Shown: in pieces, positions 25,405-34,848 of the stretch
Layout of the letters: each line of letters begins with the position of its first letter
Position numbering within the stretch: position 1 is the stretch's first letter
Notes under the pieces: model-generated
What the model saw: only the letters and a program-made list of their open reading frames with translations
Told to the model about the DNA's origin: nothing
The model's database searches: none
Made by a program: the position numbers and the translations under genes
Source of the DNA: an uncultured Opitutales bacterium
Lineage (GTDB): Bacteria > Verrucomicrobiota > Verrucomicrobiia > Opitutales > Intestinicryptomonadaceae
Reading direction: 5' to 3'
DNA: 64,000 bases
Assembly (NCBI GenBank): GCA_944389215.1
Contig: CALXLN010000006.1
Location: 1 to 64,000 of the forward strand

Positions 25405-25460
25405 AAAGTTTCGTTAAGATATTTTTCGCGCCGGTTTTGGCGCGCTTAAACCTGCGGTTC

Positions 25461-26819
25461 CTAGGATTTCAAAGAGTGCGGCGTCTTTGATTCAGAAACG
25501 AACTTTGCAGCCGCGCGCCCCGCGGAATAGCCCATATCAACAGCGTTTCCCGTTACGCGGTAGCTTCCGTGCGCAATTCTATCGCCGCTTATGCACCTGC
25601 CTGCCATCATCAGGCAGTCTACATCGCGGCATATTAGAGCGCGCAATGGAATATCGTATGGCTTGAACCCCTCCAAATGGGTTATTGTTTCGCTTCTGTT
25701 GATTTCCTCAGTATGGGCATGCAAATCAACGCCAAAAGTAGCGCGGGTTACGGCGTCCGGATGTCGGGCGCCGGAAAGCAAATCTGAAGTCGATACTTCA
25801 TAAAGGCCTTTAACCCTGCGGCCTTCGCGGATGCCAATATGCTCGCTCGTTGCCACAACGCGGACATTGCGCCAAGGGGAATTTGTCTTTGCAAGTGCGT
25901 CCGCCATTTTAAAAACCTCGCGGCGGGCGCGGATTGTCGCGCGCGTGATTTCTTCGGCGTTGTCGCAATGCACGCCGTACTCGTGGTTAAACATCATAAG
26001 CAGAATGTTGCCGCCCAGATGAAATAGCGTGGGCATGTTGTACGACGGCTCTATGCCCGCCGCGCGCAGGTCCTGCAAATTCAACTTTGTCGACTCTACA
26101 TGTCCGGCGAGGGAATCTTTTTTATAAGCCGTAATTCTGCCGCCTAATTTTTCGACATCCTCAACTGCCACAATCGCGTTAAAAGAGCACGGCTGGACGA
26201 TTCTGTCCGAATTGTGCCCAATTTCGAACTCCGCTCCGGCGCGCGCGCACACGTCGCCGTCGCCCGTACAGTCTATAAAAATTTTCGCTCCCCATGCATG
26301 GCGGCCAGATTTTGACTCAGTTACGAGAGTCTTCATTTTTTCACCTTTTTTATAGGCCGCACAGCATGTCGTGAAATAACGCACATCAACGCCCGCTTCT
26401 GAAATCAAATCCTCCAAAATAATTTTCATAGCTTCGGGCTCGTATACAAAATCTTTGTCGTTTCCGCCGTGGCGGGCGTTGCGGGCGTCGAGGCGGGATA
26501 TAATCTCTGGGCATATGCCCGTTTTTTTGAAGTCGAATATCCAAGAAAGCTGCCCGCGTGTCCAAGTTCCGCCAAGACATCCTCCTGCTTCCAAAATAAG
26601 CGTTTTCATTCCGGCCCGAGCTGCGCCTAAAGCTGCCCCAATACCGGCGGGTCCGCCGCCGCAAACTACAATATCGTATTTATCGTTAAAATCTATCGGA
26701 CGAGCCGGCTCCAAGAAGTTTCCGCCGCTTTGCGATATATCCTCCGCAACGGATTTTCCATAAAATCCAGCCAGTCCCGCGGAAAGCGCCCCGGCTTTTA
26801 AGAAACTTCGTCTGTCCAT
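25461..26819 (-). CDS. Tat-exported FAD-dependent oxidoreductase (FAD_oxidored family), second copy
   Basis: A 452-residue protein with a twin-arginine signal ('MDRRSFLKAGALSAGLAGFYGKSVA') and flavoprotein motifs 'YDIVVCGGGPAGIGAALGAARAGMKTLILEAGGCLGGTWTRG', 'IFIDCTGDGDVCARAGAEFEIG', 'IREGRRVKGLYEVS' and 'MMAGRCISGDRIAHGSYRVTGNAVDMGYSAGRAA'. It is a paralogue of the protein at 17351, about equally long, and of the N-terminal domain of the GH16 fusion. The lipoprotein glycosidase gene follows closely. Substrate not readable from the sequence. Confidence 0.88.
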   Translation of the reverse strand: MDRRSFLKAGALSAGLAGFYGKSVAEDISQSGGNFLEPARPIDFNDKYDIVVCGGGPAGIGAALGAARAGMKTLILEAGGCLGGTWTRGQLSWIFDFKKTGICPEIISRLDARNARHGGNDKDFVYEPEAMKIILEDLISEAGVDVRYFTTCCAAYKKGEKMKTLVTESKSGRHAWGAKIFIDCTGDGDVCARAGAEFEIGHNSDRIVQPCSFNAIVAVEDVEKLGGRITAYKKDSLAGHVESTKLNLQDLRAAGIEPSYNMPTLFHLGGNILLMMFNHEYGVHCDNAEEITRATIRARREVFKMADALAKTNSPWRNVRVVATSEHIGIREGRRVKGLYEVSTSDLLSGARHPDAVTRATFGVDLHAHTEEINRSETITHLEGFKPYDIPLRALICRDVDCLMMAGRCISGDRIAHGSYRVTGNAVDMGYSAGRAAAKFVSESKTPHSLKS

Positions 26820-26936
26820 AAATTTTTATCCTAGATACTGCCGGAAAAGAACCTCCGGAGCATTCCGAAAACTCCCTTCCGCGCGAACTTTCCCAAGCAC
26901 CGCCTAAAAGCTGCGCCGCAAACGCCCGCAAAATAA

Positions 26937-29900
26937 TTACGCCGTTCCGTCCGCCCGCTTTTTTGATGTCAGGCGGCGAATGATGTAATAGAATACGGGC
27001 GTAAATATGCACCCTGCAATTGTAACGCCTATCATTCCAAAGAATACCGACGTTCCTAAGCTCTGGCGAAGCTCAAATCCGGAACCGATTCCGAATGCAA
27101 GAGGAACAACCCCAAAAATGAACGCAAGCGAGGTCATGGCAATCGGGCGCAGACGGTTGCGCGACGCGTGGGAAACCGCACTGACAAGCTCCTCGCCCCG
27201 ATCCTCGCGCTGTTTTGCGAACTCGACAATTAGAATGGCGTTCTTACACGCAAGCCCAATGAGCACAATAAACCCAATCTGGGTCATTATGTTGTTGTCC
27301 ATTCCGCGCATGTGGACTCCGCTGATTGCAAAGAGCAAGACCAGAGGCACAATTAGGATGACCGCCAGAGGGCTAGTCCAACTTTCGTAGAGCCCCGCGA
27401 GAACCAGGAATACGAACACCACGCAAACAAAGAACACCACAATCGACGAGTTCCCCGCCTTCTTTTGCTGGTAAACGATGTCCGTCCATTCTATGCCCAT
27501 TCCCTGCGGAAGAATTTTTCGGGCGAGCTCGTCGATTGCCGCAACAGCCTCTCCCGTACTGTATCCTGGAGCAAGGTTTCCCTGTACCTCCGCGCTCTGA
27601 TACATATTGTAGCGCACGGTACGGTCTGGGCCGACAATGCGTTTTGCGGAAATGAGGGAGCCCAATGGAACTTGCTCGCCATTTTCGTTGGGAACTTTTA
27701 AATTGTAGATGTCGCGCAGGCGGCTTCTGCTGAAACTTTCCGCTTGCACAACGACGCGGTATACGCGGCCTAGAATATTAAAGTCGTTAACGTAAATAGA
27801 GCCTAAATTATACTGCAAGGTTGTAAACAGGGAGTCGAGAGACACGTTGAGCTTTTGCGCGCGCTCGCGGTCTATGTCTATATAAAGCTGAGGATCGGAA
27901 ATTCTGAAAGCCGAAAACGCCTGCGACACGCTGTCGAGCTTATTTACCTCGTCAACGAAAATCTGAAGCTGTTTTTGCAGTTCTTCGATACCGTAACCGG
28001 CCCTGTCCTGAAGTTGCATTTTAAAGTCGCTGCCGCTGCCGATACCGCGAACGGGAGCTGGAGTAAGCATGTATATTGCACCCTCCGGGCATTCGCGTTC
28101 CATAAGCTCGCGCGCCTCCTCCAATATAATATTTGCGCTTCTTCCCTTTTTGTCGCGCTCGGCGCGGTCGTCAAAGACTATCGACATATTTCCGGAGTTC
28201 GATGCGGACATCCCGGATATTCCGTTTCTGCCGGCGACCGCATTTGTATAACGCACGCCGTCTATACCCATAACAAGCTCTCCAGCGCGCTTTACAACTT
28301 CCTCTGTGCGCTCGAAAGACGCTCCGTCGGGAAGTATTATAGTGGAGTTTATGTAGCCTTGGTCCTGTTTGGGAATAAATCCTTGCGGGGTAACCTGGAA
28401 AAGTTCCTTCGTAGCCCAAAGCAACCCGAAATACAAAAGCATAATGAGAACCGCCACGCGGGTAAGCTTGGCTACCAGCCAACCGTATCGGTCGGAAAGC
28501 GCGTCAAATCCACGATTAAACATTTTGAATAGCCGCCCGATGGAATAGTCCCATATTTTGGAGAAAAATCCGTTGCCGCGGTCTTTATGGTCTTTTAGCA
28601 GCAATGCGCAAAGAGCGGGAGTGAGCGTAAGCGACACAAGCGCGGACAAAATTGTGGAAGCTGCAATCGTAAGCGCGAACTGCTTATAAAACTCTCCTGT
28701 TATTCCGCCAACAAACGCTGTCGGGAAAAACACGCAGCTCAACACAAGCGCAATTGCTATGACCGCCCCCTGAACCTGCGTCATTGCCTTTTCAGTGGCT
28801 TCCTTTACGGGCAGCCCTTCGCCCATATTTCGCTCGACATTTTCGACGACGACAATCGCGTCGTCGACAACAATTCCAATCGCAAGCACAAGCCCGAACA
28901 GCGACAGATTGTTTATGGAAAATCCAAACAGATACATCACTGCGAACGTTCCAACCAGCGAAACCGGAATTGCGAACAGCGGAATTACAGCCGCGCGCCA
29001 ATTTTGCAGGAAGAGGAGTATAACGAAAACAACCAGTATAATTGCGTCAAAAATCGTGCGGTATACAGCGTTGATGGATTCGGATATGTATTCGGTGGCG
29101 TCCATGCCAATGACGTAGTCGACGTCATTGGGAAAGTTTTTCTTCATCTCCGCAAGCTCGGCCCGGATGTTTTTTGCAAGCTCAATCGCGTTTGTGCCCG
29201 GCAACTGGTATCCGCCCATTGAGACCGCGCTCTTATTGTTTATGTACGATTCATTTCCGTAAACGTTTGCTCCAAGCTCCACGCGGGCAACATCGCACAC
29301 GCGGATAATTCGGCCGTCGGGCATATTTTTTACAATTATATCCCCGAACTCCTTTTCAGTGGTCAATCTGCCCTGTGTATTTATTATAAGCTCGAAAGAC
29401 GAATCGGACTCCAGAGGCGGCGCGTTTAATTTTCCCGCGGCAATCTGTTTGTTCTGCTCCTGCAAAGCGTTGACGACTTGCGCGGGAGTTATGTCTAGAG
29501 CCGAAAGCCTATCCGGATCGAGCCAAACGCGCATACTGTACTCTTTAGCCCCCCAAACGTTGAATTCGCTTATGCCCGGTACGCGGGAAAGCCTGTCCTG
29601 CATCTGCGTGAGGGCGTAGTTTGTAAGATACAGCTTGTCGCGCGTTCCATTCGGGGAAAAAAGATTGATCGTAATGAGCAAATCCGGAGAACGCTTGCGC
29701 ACGGTAACGCCTGAGTCGCGAACCTCTTTCGGCAGGCGATTCAATGTTTCGGACACGCGGTTTTGCACGCGCACTTGCGCCATATCGATGTCTGTACCCG
29801 TCTCGAAAGTTACCACAACCTGCGCCGAGCCGTCGGAACCCGCTTGGCTTTGCATGTAAATCATGCCTTCTACGCCGTTGACAGACTGTTCTATCGGCGC

Positions 29901-30092
29901 GATTACGGAGTTCATCACGACCTCAGGAGACGCTCCCATATATTTAGTGGAAACGTAAATCATCGGGGGGGCGATATTCGGATACTGCGCAATGGGCAAT
30001 CCTATATACGCGCCCACGCCCATGAGAAATATCACTATCGATATTACCCCCGCCAATATCGGACGATCTATGAAAAAGTGAGAGAATTTCAT
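26937..30092 (-). CDS. RND multidrug efflux permease, HAE1/AcrB type
   Basis: A 1051-residue inner-membrane proton antiporter of the AcrB/MexB type, with twelve transmembrane segments in the usual 1+5+1+5 arrangement and two large periplasmic loops. Family motifs are 'FIDRPILAGVISIVIFLMG', 'PIAQYPNIAPPMIYVSTKYMGASPEVV', 'LFGLVLAIGIVVDDAIVVVENVERNM' (proton-relay aspartates in TM4, conserved DD) and 'LIGLACKNAILIVEFAKQ' (TM10 lysine context). Length is normal. Its ATG overlaps the TGA of the adaptor gene (ATGA), so the two are translationally coupled. It needs an outer-membrane channel, which is not in this operon; the TolC-type protein at 40936 is a candidate. Confidence 0.95.
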   Translation of the reverse strand: MKFSHFFIDRPILAGVISIVIFLMGVGAYIGLPIAQYPNIAPPMIYVSTKYMGASPEVVMNSVIAPIEQSVNGVEGMIYMQSQAGSDGSAQVVVTFETGTDIDMAQVRVQNRVSETLNRLPKEVRDSGVTVRKRSPDLLITINLFSPNGTRDKLYLTNYALTQMQDRLSRVPGISEFNVWGAKEYSMRVWLDPDRLSALDITPAQVVNALQEQNKQIAAGKLNAPPLESDSSFELIINTQGRLTTEKEFGDIIVKNMPDGRIIRVCDVARVELGANVYGNESYINNKSAVSMGGYQLPGTNAIELAKNIRAELAEMKKNFPNDVDYVIGMDATEYISESINAVYRTIFDAIILVVFVILLFLQNWRAAVIPLFAIPVSLVGTFAVMYLFGFSINNLSLFGLVLAIGIVVDDAIVVVENVERNMGEGLPVKEATEKAMTQVQGAVIAIALVLSCVFFPTAFVGGITGEFYKQFALTIAASTILSALVSLTLTPALCALLLKDHKDRGNGFFSKIWDYSIGRLFKMFNRGFDALSDRYGWLVAKLTRVAVLIMLLYFGLLWATKELFQVTPQGFIPKQDQGYINSTIILPDGASFERTEEVVKRAGELVMGIDGVRYTNAVAGRNGISGMSASNSGNMSIVFDDRAERDKKGRSANIILEEARELMERECPEGAIYMLTPAPVRGIGSGSDFKMQLQDRAGYGIEELQKQLQIFVDEVNKLDSVSQAFSAFRISDPQLYIDIDRERAQKLNVSLDSLFTTLQYNLGSIYVNDFNILGRVYRVVVQAESFSRSRLRDIYNLKVPNENGEQVPLGSLISAKRIVGPDRTVRYNMYQSAEVQGNLAPGYSTGEAVAAIDELARKILPQGMGIEWTDIVYQQKKAGNSSIVVFFVCVVFVFLVLAGLYESWTSPLAVILIVPLVLLFAISGVHMRGMDNNIMTQIGFIVLIGLACKNAILIVEFAKQREDRGEELVSAVSHASRNRLRPIAMTSLAFIFGVVPLAFGIGSGFELRQSLGTSVFFGMIGVTIAGCIFTPVFYYIIRRLTSKKRADGTA

Positions 30093-31219
30093 TTTTTATC
30101 CGCTGTTTCGAGAATCGGATTTACTTTCATGTCGGGACGGGCTCTTTGAATTCCCTTGCAAATTACGCGCTCTGAGCCGTCAAGGCCCTCCTCGATAATC
30201 TGCATTTTGCCCAATTTCTCGCCGATTTTAACCGCGCGGTACTCCACGACGTCGTCCTTGTTAACAACCAATACATATCTGCCGATAAGGTCGGTTCCGA
30301 CGGCAAGTTCCGGAACGAGGAATTTTTCAACCGGGTCTCCGGCTCTTAGGCTGAGTTTCGCAAACATGCCCGGGAACAGGCTTCCGTTGCTATTGTCTAT
30401 ATCCGCGCGCAATTCTATGCTCGCGGCGTTGAGTTTGTTGTCGACATACGTCAGCACGCCGGAGTGCGAAAAGCTGGTTTCGTCCATAAGCTTCAGCCTT
30501 ACAGGCGGGCCCTTGCGGTTTGCAGTGTCGATTGATTTAAAAAGTTTTGTCTTGTCATAGCGAATGACGTCGCGCTCGCTGATTTGAAAATACGCGTAAA
30601 TTATGTCGCGCGATACCAGCGTCGACATAAGTGTATCCGCATTTGTAACAAGGTTTCCGACGTCGACATGACGCTTGCCGATATATCCGGATATCGGCGC
30701 GCGGATTTTTGTGAACTTTAAATTAAGCACAGCCTCTTTTAGTTTTGCATCGGCGCTCATCTTGACAGCTTTCGCCGACAACAATTCGCTTCGGCGGGTT
30801 TCCAAAACTTCCTTTGATATGGCGTTGCCTTCGTAAAGCTGCTGCGCGCGTTCAAGATTGCTATTGGCAAGTTCTATTTTCGCGGAAATTTCAGCCACAT
30901 CCGCGCGGCAGGCATCCACTACGGCCTCAAATGGCGCCGGATCTATTTCAAATAGAACATCGCCCTCGTTCACGTAGTCGCCGTCTTTAAAAAGTATTTT
31001 TTCCAGATATCCGCTGACGCGCGCTCGGATTTCAACTGACTTTTCACCTTCGAGGCGCGCAGTGTAGTCGTCCCATATTTCCACCGACTGTTTTGTCGGA
31101 AGAACGACGTAAACGTCGTTGTTGACTTTTTTTCTGCCCTGCCCGTCAGCCTTGTCAGAACACGCCGAAAGCGCTATCGACAACAACAGCGCAAGCGCGC
31201 CCATGATAGATTTGCCCAT
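30089..31219 (-). CDS. RND efflux periplasmic adaptor, AcrA/MexA type
   Basis: A 376-residue membrane-fusion protein with a lipoprotein-type start ('ALALLLSIALSACSDKADG', lipobox LSAC). It has the lipoyl halves 'VEIRARVSGYLEKILFKDGDYVNEGDVLFEIDPAPFEA' and 'LNLKFTKIRAPISGYIGKRHVDVGNLV' flanking an alpha-hairpin, then the beta-barrel and membrane-proximal domains. It bridges the RND pump and an outer-membrane channel. It is first gene of the two-gene operon. No TetR-type repressor is adjacent. Confidence 0.93.
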   Translation of the reverse strand: MGKSIMGALALLLSIALSACSDKADGQGRKKVNNDVYVVLPTKQSVEIWDDYTARLEGEKSVEIRARVSGYLEKILFKDGDYVNEGDVLFEIDPAPFEAVVDACRADVAEISAKIELANSNLERAQQLYEGNAISKEVLETRRSELLSAKAVKMSADAKLKEAVLNLKFTKIRAPISGYIGKRHVDVGNLVTNADTLMSTLVSRDIIYAYFQISERDVIRYDKTKLFKSIDTANRKGPPVRLKLMDETSFSHSGVLTYVDNKLNAASIELRADIDNSNGSLFPGMFAKLSLRAGDPVEKFLVPELAVGTDLIGRYVLVVNKDDVVEYRAVKIGEKLGKMQIIEEGLDGSERVICKGIQRARPDMKVNPILETADKK

Positions 31220-31876
31220 AAAGGTTCCCCCTAAAAATCGAATATAATCTTTTGCCTAAAGGTTTTTTTCAATATTTCTGCAAGTCTTTCAAGAAAAATT
31301 TTATTCGGTTTAAAAAGGTTTTTAACAAAGGCAAGAAAGACTCTTTTGATTTTGCTGCGGACGCGCAGCAGAAAACAGCTACAAACAACCGGACTGAAAA
31401 CAAATTATATGCTCTACAAACCGCCCCCCCCAAAAAAGGCAGCAGAAGAAAAGGCGCCTGCCAGTAAAAGCCGCAAAATACGCAAAATCTGCAGCAAAAA
31501 AGTCGGGCCGGCCTCAAAGCGCGCAAAAAAAAGCCCGACCCGCCGCGCGCATGAAAAAATTTTAACGCATAAAGCAATTTGGCTAAAACCCTAGAGACAA
31601 AAGTCCGCTAAACGGCCCAATGCGCACAGCCCGACCCAAAACACCGCGAAATTTTCCGCCTTGCATAGTTTGAGGAAGAAGAAACAGCCATTATTATGCA
31701 TGTTGCAGAAACATAAGCAAGGCATGCAAAAACCGGCGCGCGAAACCGTTTGAGGAATTTTCGCAAAATTTCGTCGCCCTATGGGGCGCAAACAACTCTT
31801 TCCCGATACAATAAAATAAGCCCGCCGCATTTTTGAGTTGAGACACCGAGACAAATCCTTAATGCTTTGCAAAAAA
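31220..31876. other. Region without a firm gene; lysine-rich broken frame and C8A6 tract
   Basis: This separates the divergent RND operon and glcD. Two overlapping plus-strand frames (31252-31467 from a TTG, and 31346-31594) each encode lysine-rich peptides and would join into one about 114-residue basic protein by a one-base slip at the C8-A6 tract (31424-31437). There is no recognised family and no ribosome-binding site. A hairpin (arms 31502-31508 and 31533-31539) with a minus-strand T-run follows. It is treated as possible remnant coding sequence only. Confidence 0.35.
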
Positions 31877-33268
31877 ATGGCATCTAAAAATCTGTCGAAA
31901 GAATTTGAGAAGATAGTCGGCAAAAGCAATGTCCTTGCAAATGAAGCCGATAGATTCGCGTACTCATACGATTCCGCGGTTCTCGCGCCGACCGTCCCTA
32001 AAATGGCAATCCGCCCGACTTCGGAGGAAGAACTCGGGAAGGTCGTCGCTTTTTGCGCCGAAAACTCGATACCTATGACCGTCCGCGGCGCGGGGACAAA
32101 CCTCAGCGGAGGGACGGTTCCCGACAGCGAGGACAGCGTCGTAATTCTCACCCAGGCACTCAACCGGATATTGGAAATAAACAGAGAAGACCTCTATGCT
32201 GTTGTCCAGCCCGGAGTGGTAACTGCAAGGTTTGCCGAGGCTGTGGCGGCAGAAAATTTATTTTACCCGCCAGACCCCGGTTCGCAGGCAGTTTCTACGC
32301 TTGGCGGAAACATTGCCGAAAACGCCGGAGGGCTTCGCGGATTAAAGTACGGCGTTACCAAGGACTATCTTATGGGCGTGGAATTCTTTGATGCCGGCGG
32401 CGAACTCATAAAGAGCGGTTCCCGCACAGTCAAATGCGTTACGGGCTACAACTTATGCGGACTAATGGCGGCTTCGGAAGGCACGCTCGGAATAATATCA
32501 AAAGCTATTTTAAAGCTCGTTCCGCCGCCGCGCGCATCGCGCGCTATGATGGCAGTTTTTGACGATATGCGCGCGGCGGCAAACGCAGTAGCTGGAATAA
32601 TCGCCGCCCACATACTCCCATGCACCCTTGAGATAATGGACAACGTAACGATAAATCTCGTGGAAGACAACGAACGCATAGGACTCCCCAGAAACGCGGC
32701 TGCAATACTTTTAATAGAAGTCGACGGACATCCCGCGCAAGTCGCCGACGATGCGGAAACAGTAGAAAAAGTCTTGAAATCAAACGGCTCGGTTCAAACT
32801 GTAACCGCGCGCGACGCCGCCGAGAAATCAAAGCTTTGGGAGGCTAGGCGCAAGGCGCTCCCAGCACTTGCGCGACGCAGGCCGACAATCGTGCTTGAGG
32901 ACGCTACCGTGCCGCGCTCAAAAATACCGCAGATGATTGACGCGATTGGCGCCATAGCAAAAAAATACGATTTGCTCATAGGGACGTTCGGACACGCCGG
33001 CGACGGCAACCTCCATCCGTCCATACTCTGCGACAAGCGCGACGCAAACGAATTTTCCCGCGTAGAACAAGCCATAGACGAACTTTTCGCCCGCGCAATA
33101 GAAATGGGAGGAACGCTTTCCGGCGAGCACGGAATAGGGACAGCCAAGGCAAAATGGCTCGAGCGCGAAACAAACAAGGCAACCATTTTATTTTCGCAAA
33201 AAATGCGGCGCGCGCTCGACGCGAAAGCCCTTTTAAATCCGTCAAAAATGACAGCCATATCGAGATGA
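31877..33268 (+). CDS. glcD: Glycolate/D-lactate oxidase FAD subunit (GlcD-type)
   Basis: A protein of about 463 residues of the FAD-binding PCMH (VAO) family. It shows 'PTSEEELGKVVAFCAENSIPMTVRGAGTNLSGGTVP', 'VQPGVVTARF', 'YPPDPGSQAVSTLGGNIAENAGGLRGLKYGVTKDYLMG' (FAD pyrophosphate loop) and the C-terminal 'GTFGHAGDGNLHPSIL' and 'GGTLSGEHGIGTAKAKWL' (catalytic histidines). It oxidises a 2-hydroxy acid such as glycolate or D-lactate. The ATG at 31877 is preferred to 31838 because family members start a few residues before the first helix. Its stop overlaps the glcF start (ATGA). Confidence 0.9.
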   Translation: MASKNLSKEFEKIVGKSNVLANEADRFAYSYDSAVLAPTVPKMAIRPTSEEELGKVVAFCAENSIPMTVRGAGTNLSGGTVPDSEDSVVILTQALNRILEINREDLYAVVQPGVVTARFAEAVAAENLFYPPDPGSQAVSTLGGNIAENAGGLRGLKYGVTKDYLMGVEFFDAGGELIKSGSRTVKCVTGYNLCGLMAASEGTLGIISKAILKLVPPPRASRAMMAVFDDMRAAANAVAGIIAAHILPCTLEIMDNVTINLVEDNERIGLPRNAAAILLIEVDGHPAQVADDAETVEKVLKSNGSVQTVTARDAAEKSKLWEARRKALPALARRRPTIVLEDATVPRSKIPQMIDAIGAIAKKYDLLIGTFGHAGDGNLHPSILCDKRDANEFSRVEQAIDELFARAIEMGGTLSGEHGIGTAKAKWLERETNKATILFSQKMRRALDAKALLNPSKMTAISR

Positions 33269-34581
33269 AAGAACTAAAAAAACTGGCGGACTCCCTAAAG
33301 TCGCTAGACGACAAGATAGTCGGCTGCATGCGCTGCGGAACGTGCCAATCGGTATGCCCCGTGTTCGCGGAAACTCTGTCGGAAGCCGACGTCGCGCGCG
33401 GAAAGCTCGCCCTGATTTCCAACCTCGCCGCGGAAATTCTGACAGACGCCGAGGGAGTGCGCGAAAGATTGGACCGCTGCCTTCTATGCGGCTCGTGCCA
33501 GGCAGCGTGCCCGTCGGGCGTAAAGCTTGCCGAAATATTTTTGCAAGCGCGCGCGCTAAATGCTAAATACCTTGGATTAAACCCCTTAAAAAAGCTGATA
33601 TTCAGGTGCTTTCTTGCTCGCCCAAAATTTTTCGACGCGGCAGCTAAGATATCGCTGCCCTTTGGAAGGTTCTTTTTGCGCCCCGACGGCAACGCAGCCG
33701 GAACAGTTTGCTCTGCTCTGTTAAAAATATCAGGCGGCGACAGGCACATTCCACGTCTTCCCGCAAAAACGTTTTCGCAGAAGTTTGGCGAAGTCGATAC
33801 GCCCGCAGGAGAATCGGGAATCCGCGTGCTGTTTTTCCCCGGATGCATGGGCGACAAACTCTACGCATCCACAACCGAAGCGTGCCTTAAGATTTTTGCG
33901 CACCACGGAGTCGGAGTGCGCATTCCAACAGGGCTTGCGTGCTGCGGAATTCCTGCGCTCGCCTCGGGGGATACGGAAGGCTTCGGCGCTATGGAGGCGC
34001 ATAATTTGGACAAGCTTGGCGCGGAAAATTTTGACTATCTCGTAACCGCCTGCGCCTCTTGCACTGAAACCATAAGGGATTTTTGGAAATTGCACGCCCA
34101 AACCCCATCACATAAGAAGCTGGCGGATGAAATTTCATCAAAGACTCTAGACATTTCCCAATTTCTAATAGACGTTCTCAAAGTAGACTCGCGCACGCCT
34201 CCGCATTCCAACTGCGAAAAGAAAGAGCGGATAACCTACCACGATTCATGCCACTTGAAAAAGTTCCTCGGAATATCCGAGCAACCGCGAAAACTCATAA
34301 AGTTAAACCCGCGCGCCGAGCTTGTCGAAATGGCTGAGTCCGACAGATGCTGCGGTTGCGGAGGAAGCTTTACGCTGACCCATTACAGCCTTTCGCGCAA
34401 AATAGGCCAGCGCAAGCGCGATAACATAGCCGCCGCAAAAGTTTCCGCAGCCGCCGCAGGCTGCCCGGCTTGCATGATGCAAATTTCAAATATGCTGGCA
34501 TTAAACGGAGACGAGATAAAAGTAAGACACGTCGCGGAAATTTACGCGGATTCCCTGCCCGCCAACCAGCCGCATCCTTAG
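33265..34581 (+). CDS. glcF: Glycolate/lactate oxidase iron-sulfur subunit (GlcF-type)
   Basis: A 438-residue protein with two [4Fe-4S] motifs near the N-terminus, CMRCGTCQSVCP (about residue 20) and CLLCGSCQAACP (about residue 74), and two CCG domains, 'CMGDKLYASTTEACLKIFAHHGVG...CCG' and 'CHLKKF...RCCGCGGSF'. It passes electrons from the GlcD flavin to a membrane acceptor. The ATG at 33265 overlaps the glcD stop, which fixes the start; upstream in-frame ATGs lie inside glcD. A 66-base piece of its 3' end (34424-34489) is repeated downstream in the intergenic region. Confidence 0.92.
   Translation: MKELKKLADSLKSLDDKIVGCMRCGTCQSVCPVFAETLSEADVARGKLALISNLAAEILTDAEGVRERLDRCLLCGSCQAACPSGVKLAEIFLQARALNAKYLGLNPLKKLIFRCFLARPKFFDAAAKISLPFGRFFLRPDGNAAGTVCSALLKISGGDRHIPRLPAKTFSQKFGEVDTPAGESGIRVLFFPGCMGDKLYASTTEACLKIFAHHGVGVRIPTGLACCGIPALASGDTEGFGAMEAHNLDKLGAENFDYLVTACASCTETIRDFWKLHAQTPSHKKLADEISSKTLDISQFLIDVLKVDSRTPPHSNCEKKERITYHDSCHLKKFLGISEQPRKLIKLNPRAELVEMAESDRCCGCGGSFTLTHYSLSRKIGQRKRDNIAAAKVSAAAAGCPACMMQISNMLALNGDEIKVRHVAEIYADSLPANQPHP
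34424..34489 (+). repeat. Source copy of a 66-bp duplicated segment inside glcF
   Basis: This segment encodes the end of the second CCG domain (around NIAAAKVSAAAAGCPAC). It is repeated at 34682-34747 with 62 of 66 bases identical, including a 50-base block identical between 34426-34475 and 34684-34733. Confidence 0.9.
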
Positions 34582-34681
34582 CCATTCGAGAATTGCGCAG
34601 CCATTATAAAGCGCCAAAGTTGACTTTTGCGGCAAATACCGCTTCGGGGAAAGCGCGCGGGAGAGGGACGGGCGCAAAACA

Positions 34682-34747
34682 ATATAGCCGCCGCAAAAGT
34701 TTCCGCAGCCGCCGCAGGCTGCCCGGCTTGCATAACGCAAAATTCAA
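34682..34747 (+). repeat. Intergenic direct copy of the 66-bp glcF segment
   Basis: The copy lies 101 bases after the glcF stop, 258 bases from the original, in the same orientation. It is not part of a full gene: the frame upstream in the copy carries no glcF sequence. The four differences are c/t, g/a, t/c and t/a. The surrounding 34582-34848 has no other recognisable content apart from the AT-rich promoter side of the next gene. Confidence 0.88.
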
Positions 34748-34848
34748 TTGACACAGAAAATGCAAAAAATACTTCTCGCTTTTAAGAAGGCGCATGTTTT
34801 GCTATCGCCCGCTGCGCCGGAAATAAAATACTGCTTCTTTTTTTATAT

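Noticed and set aside
32976-33857. Open minus-strand frame of 293 codons across the glcD-glcF junction
   Set aside because: Antisense to two well-recognised, coupled genes; the translation is arginine/serine-rich without any family signal.
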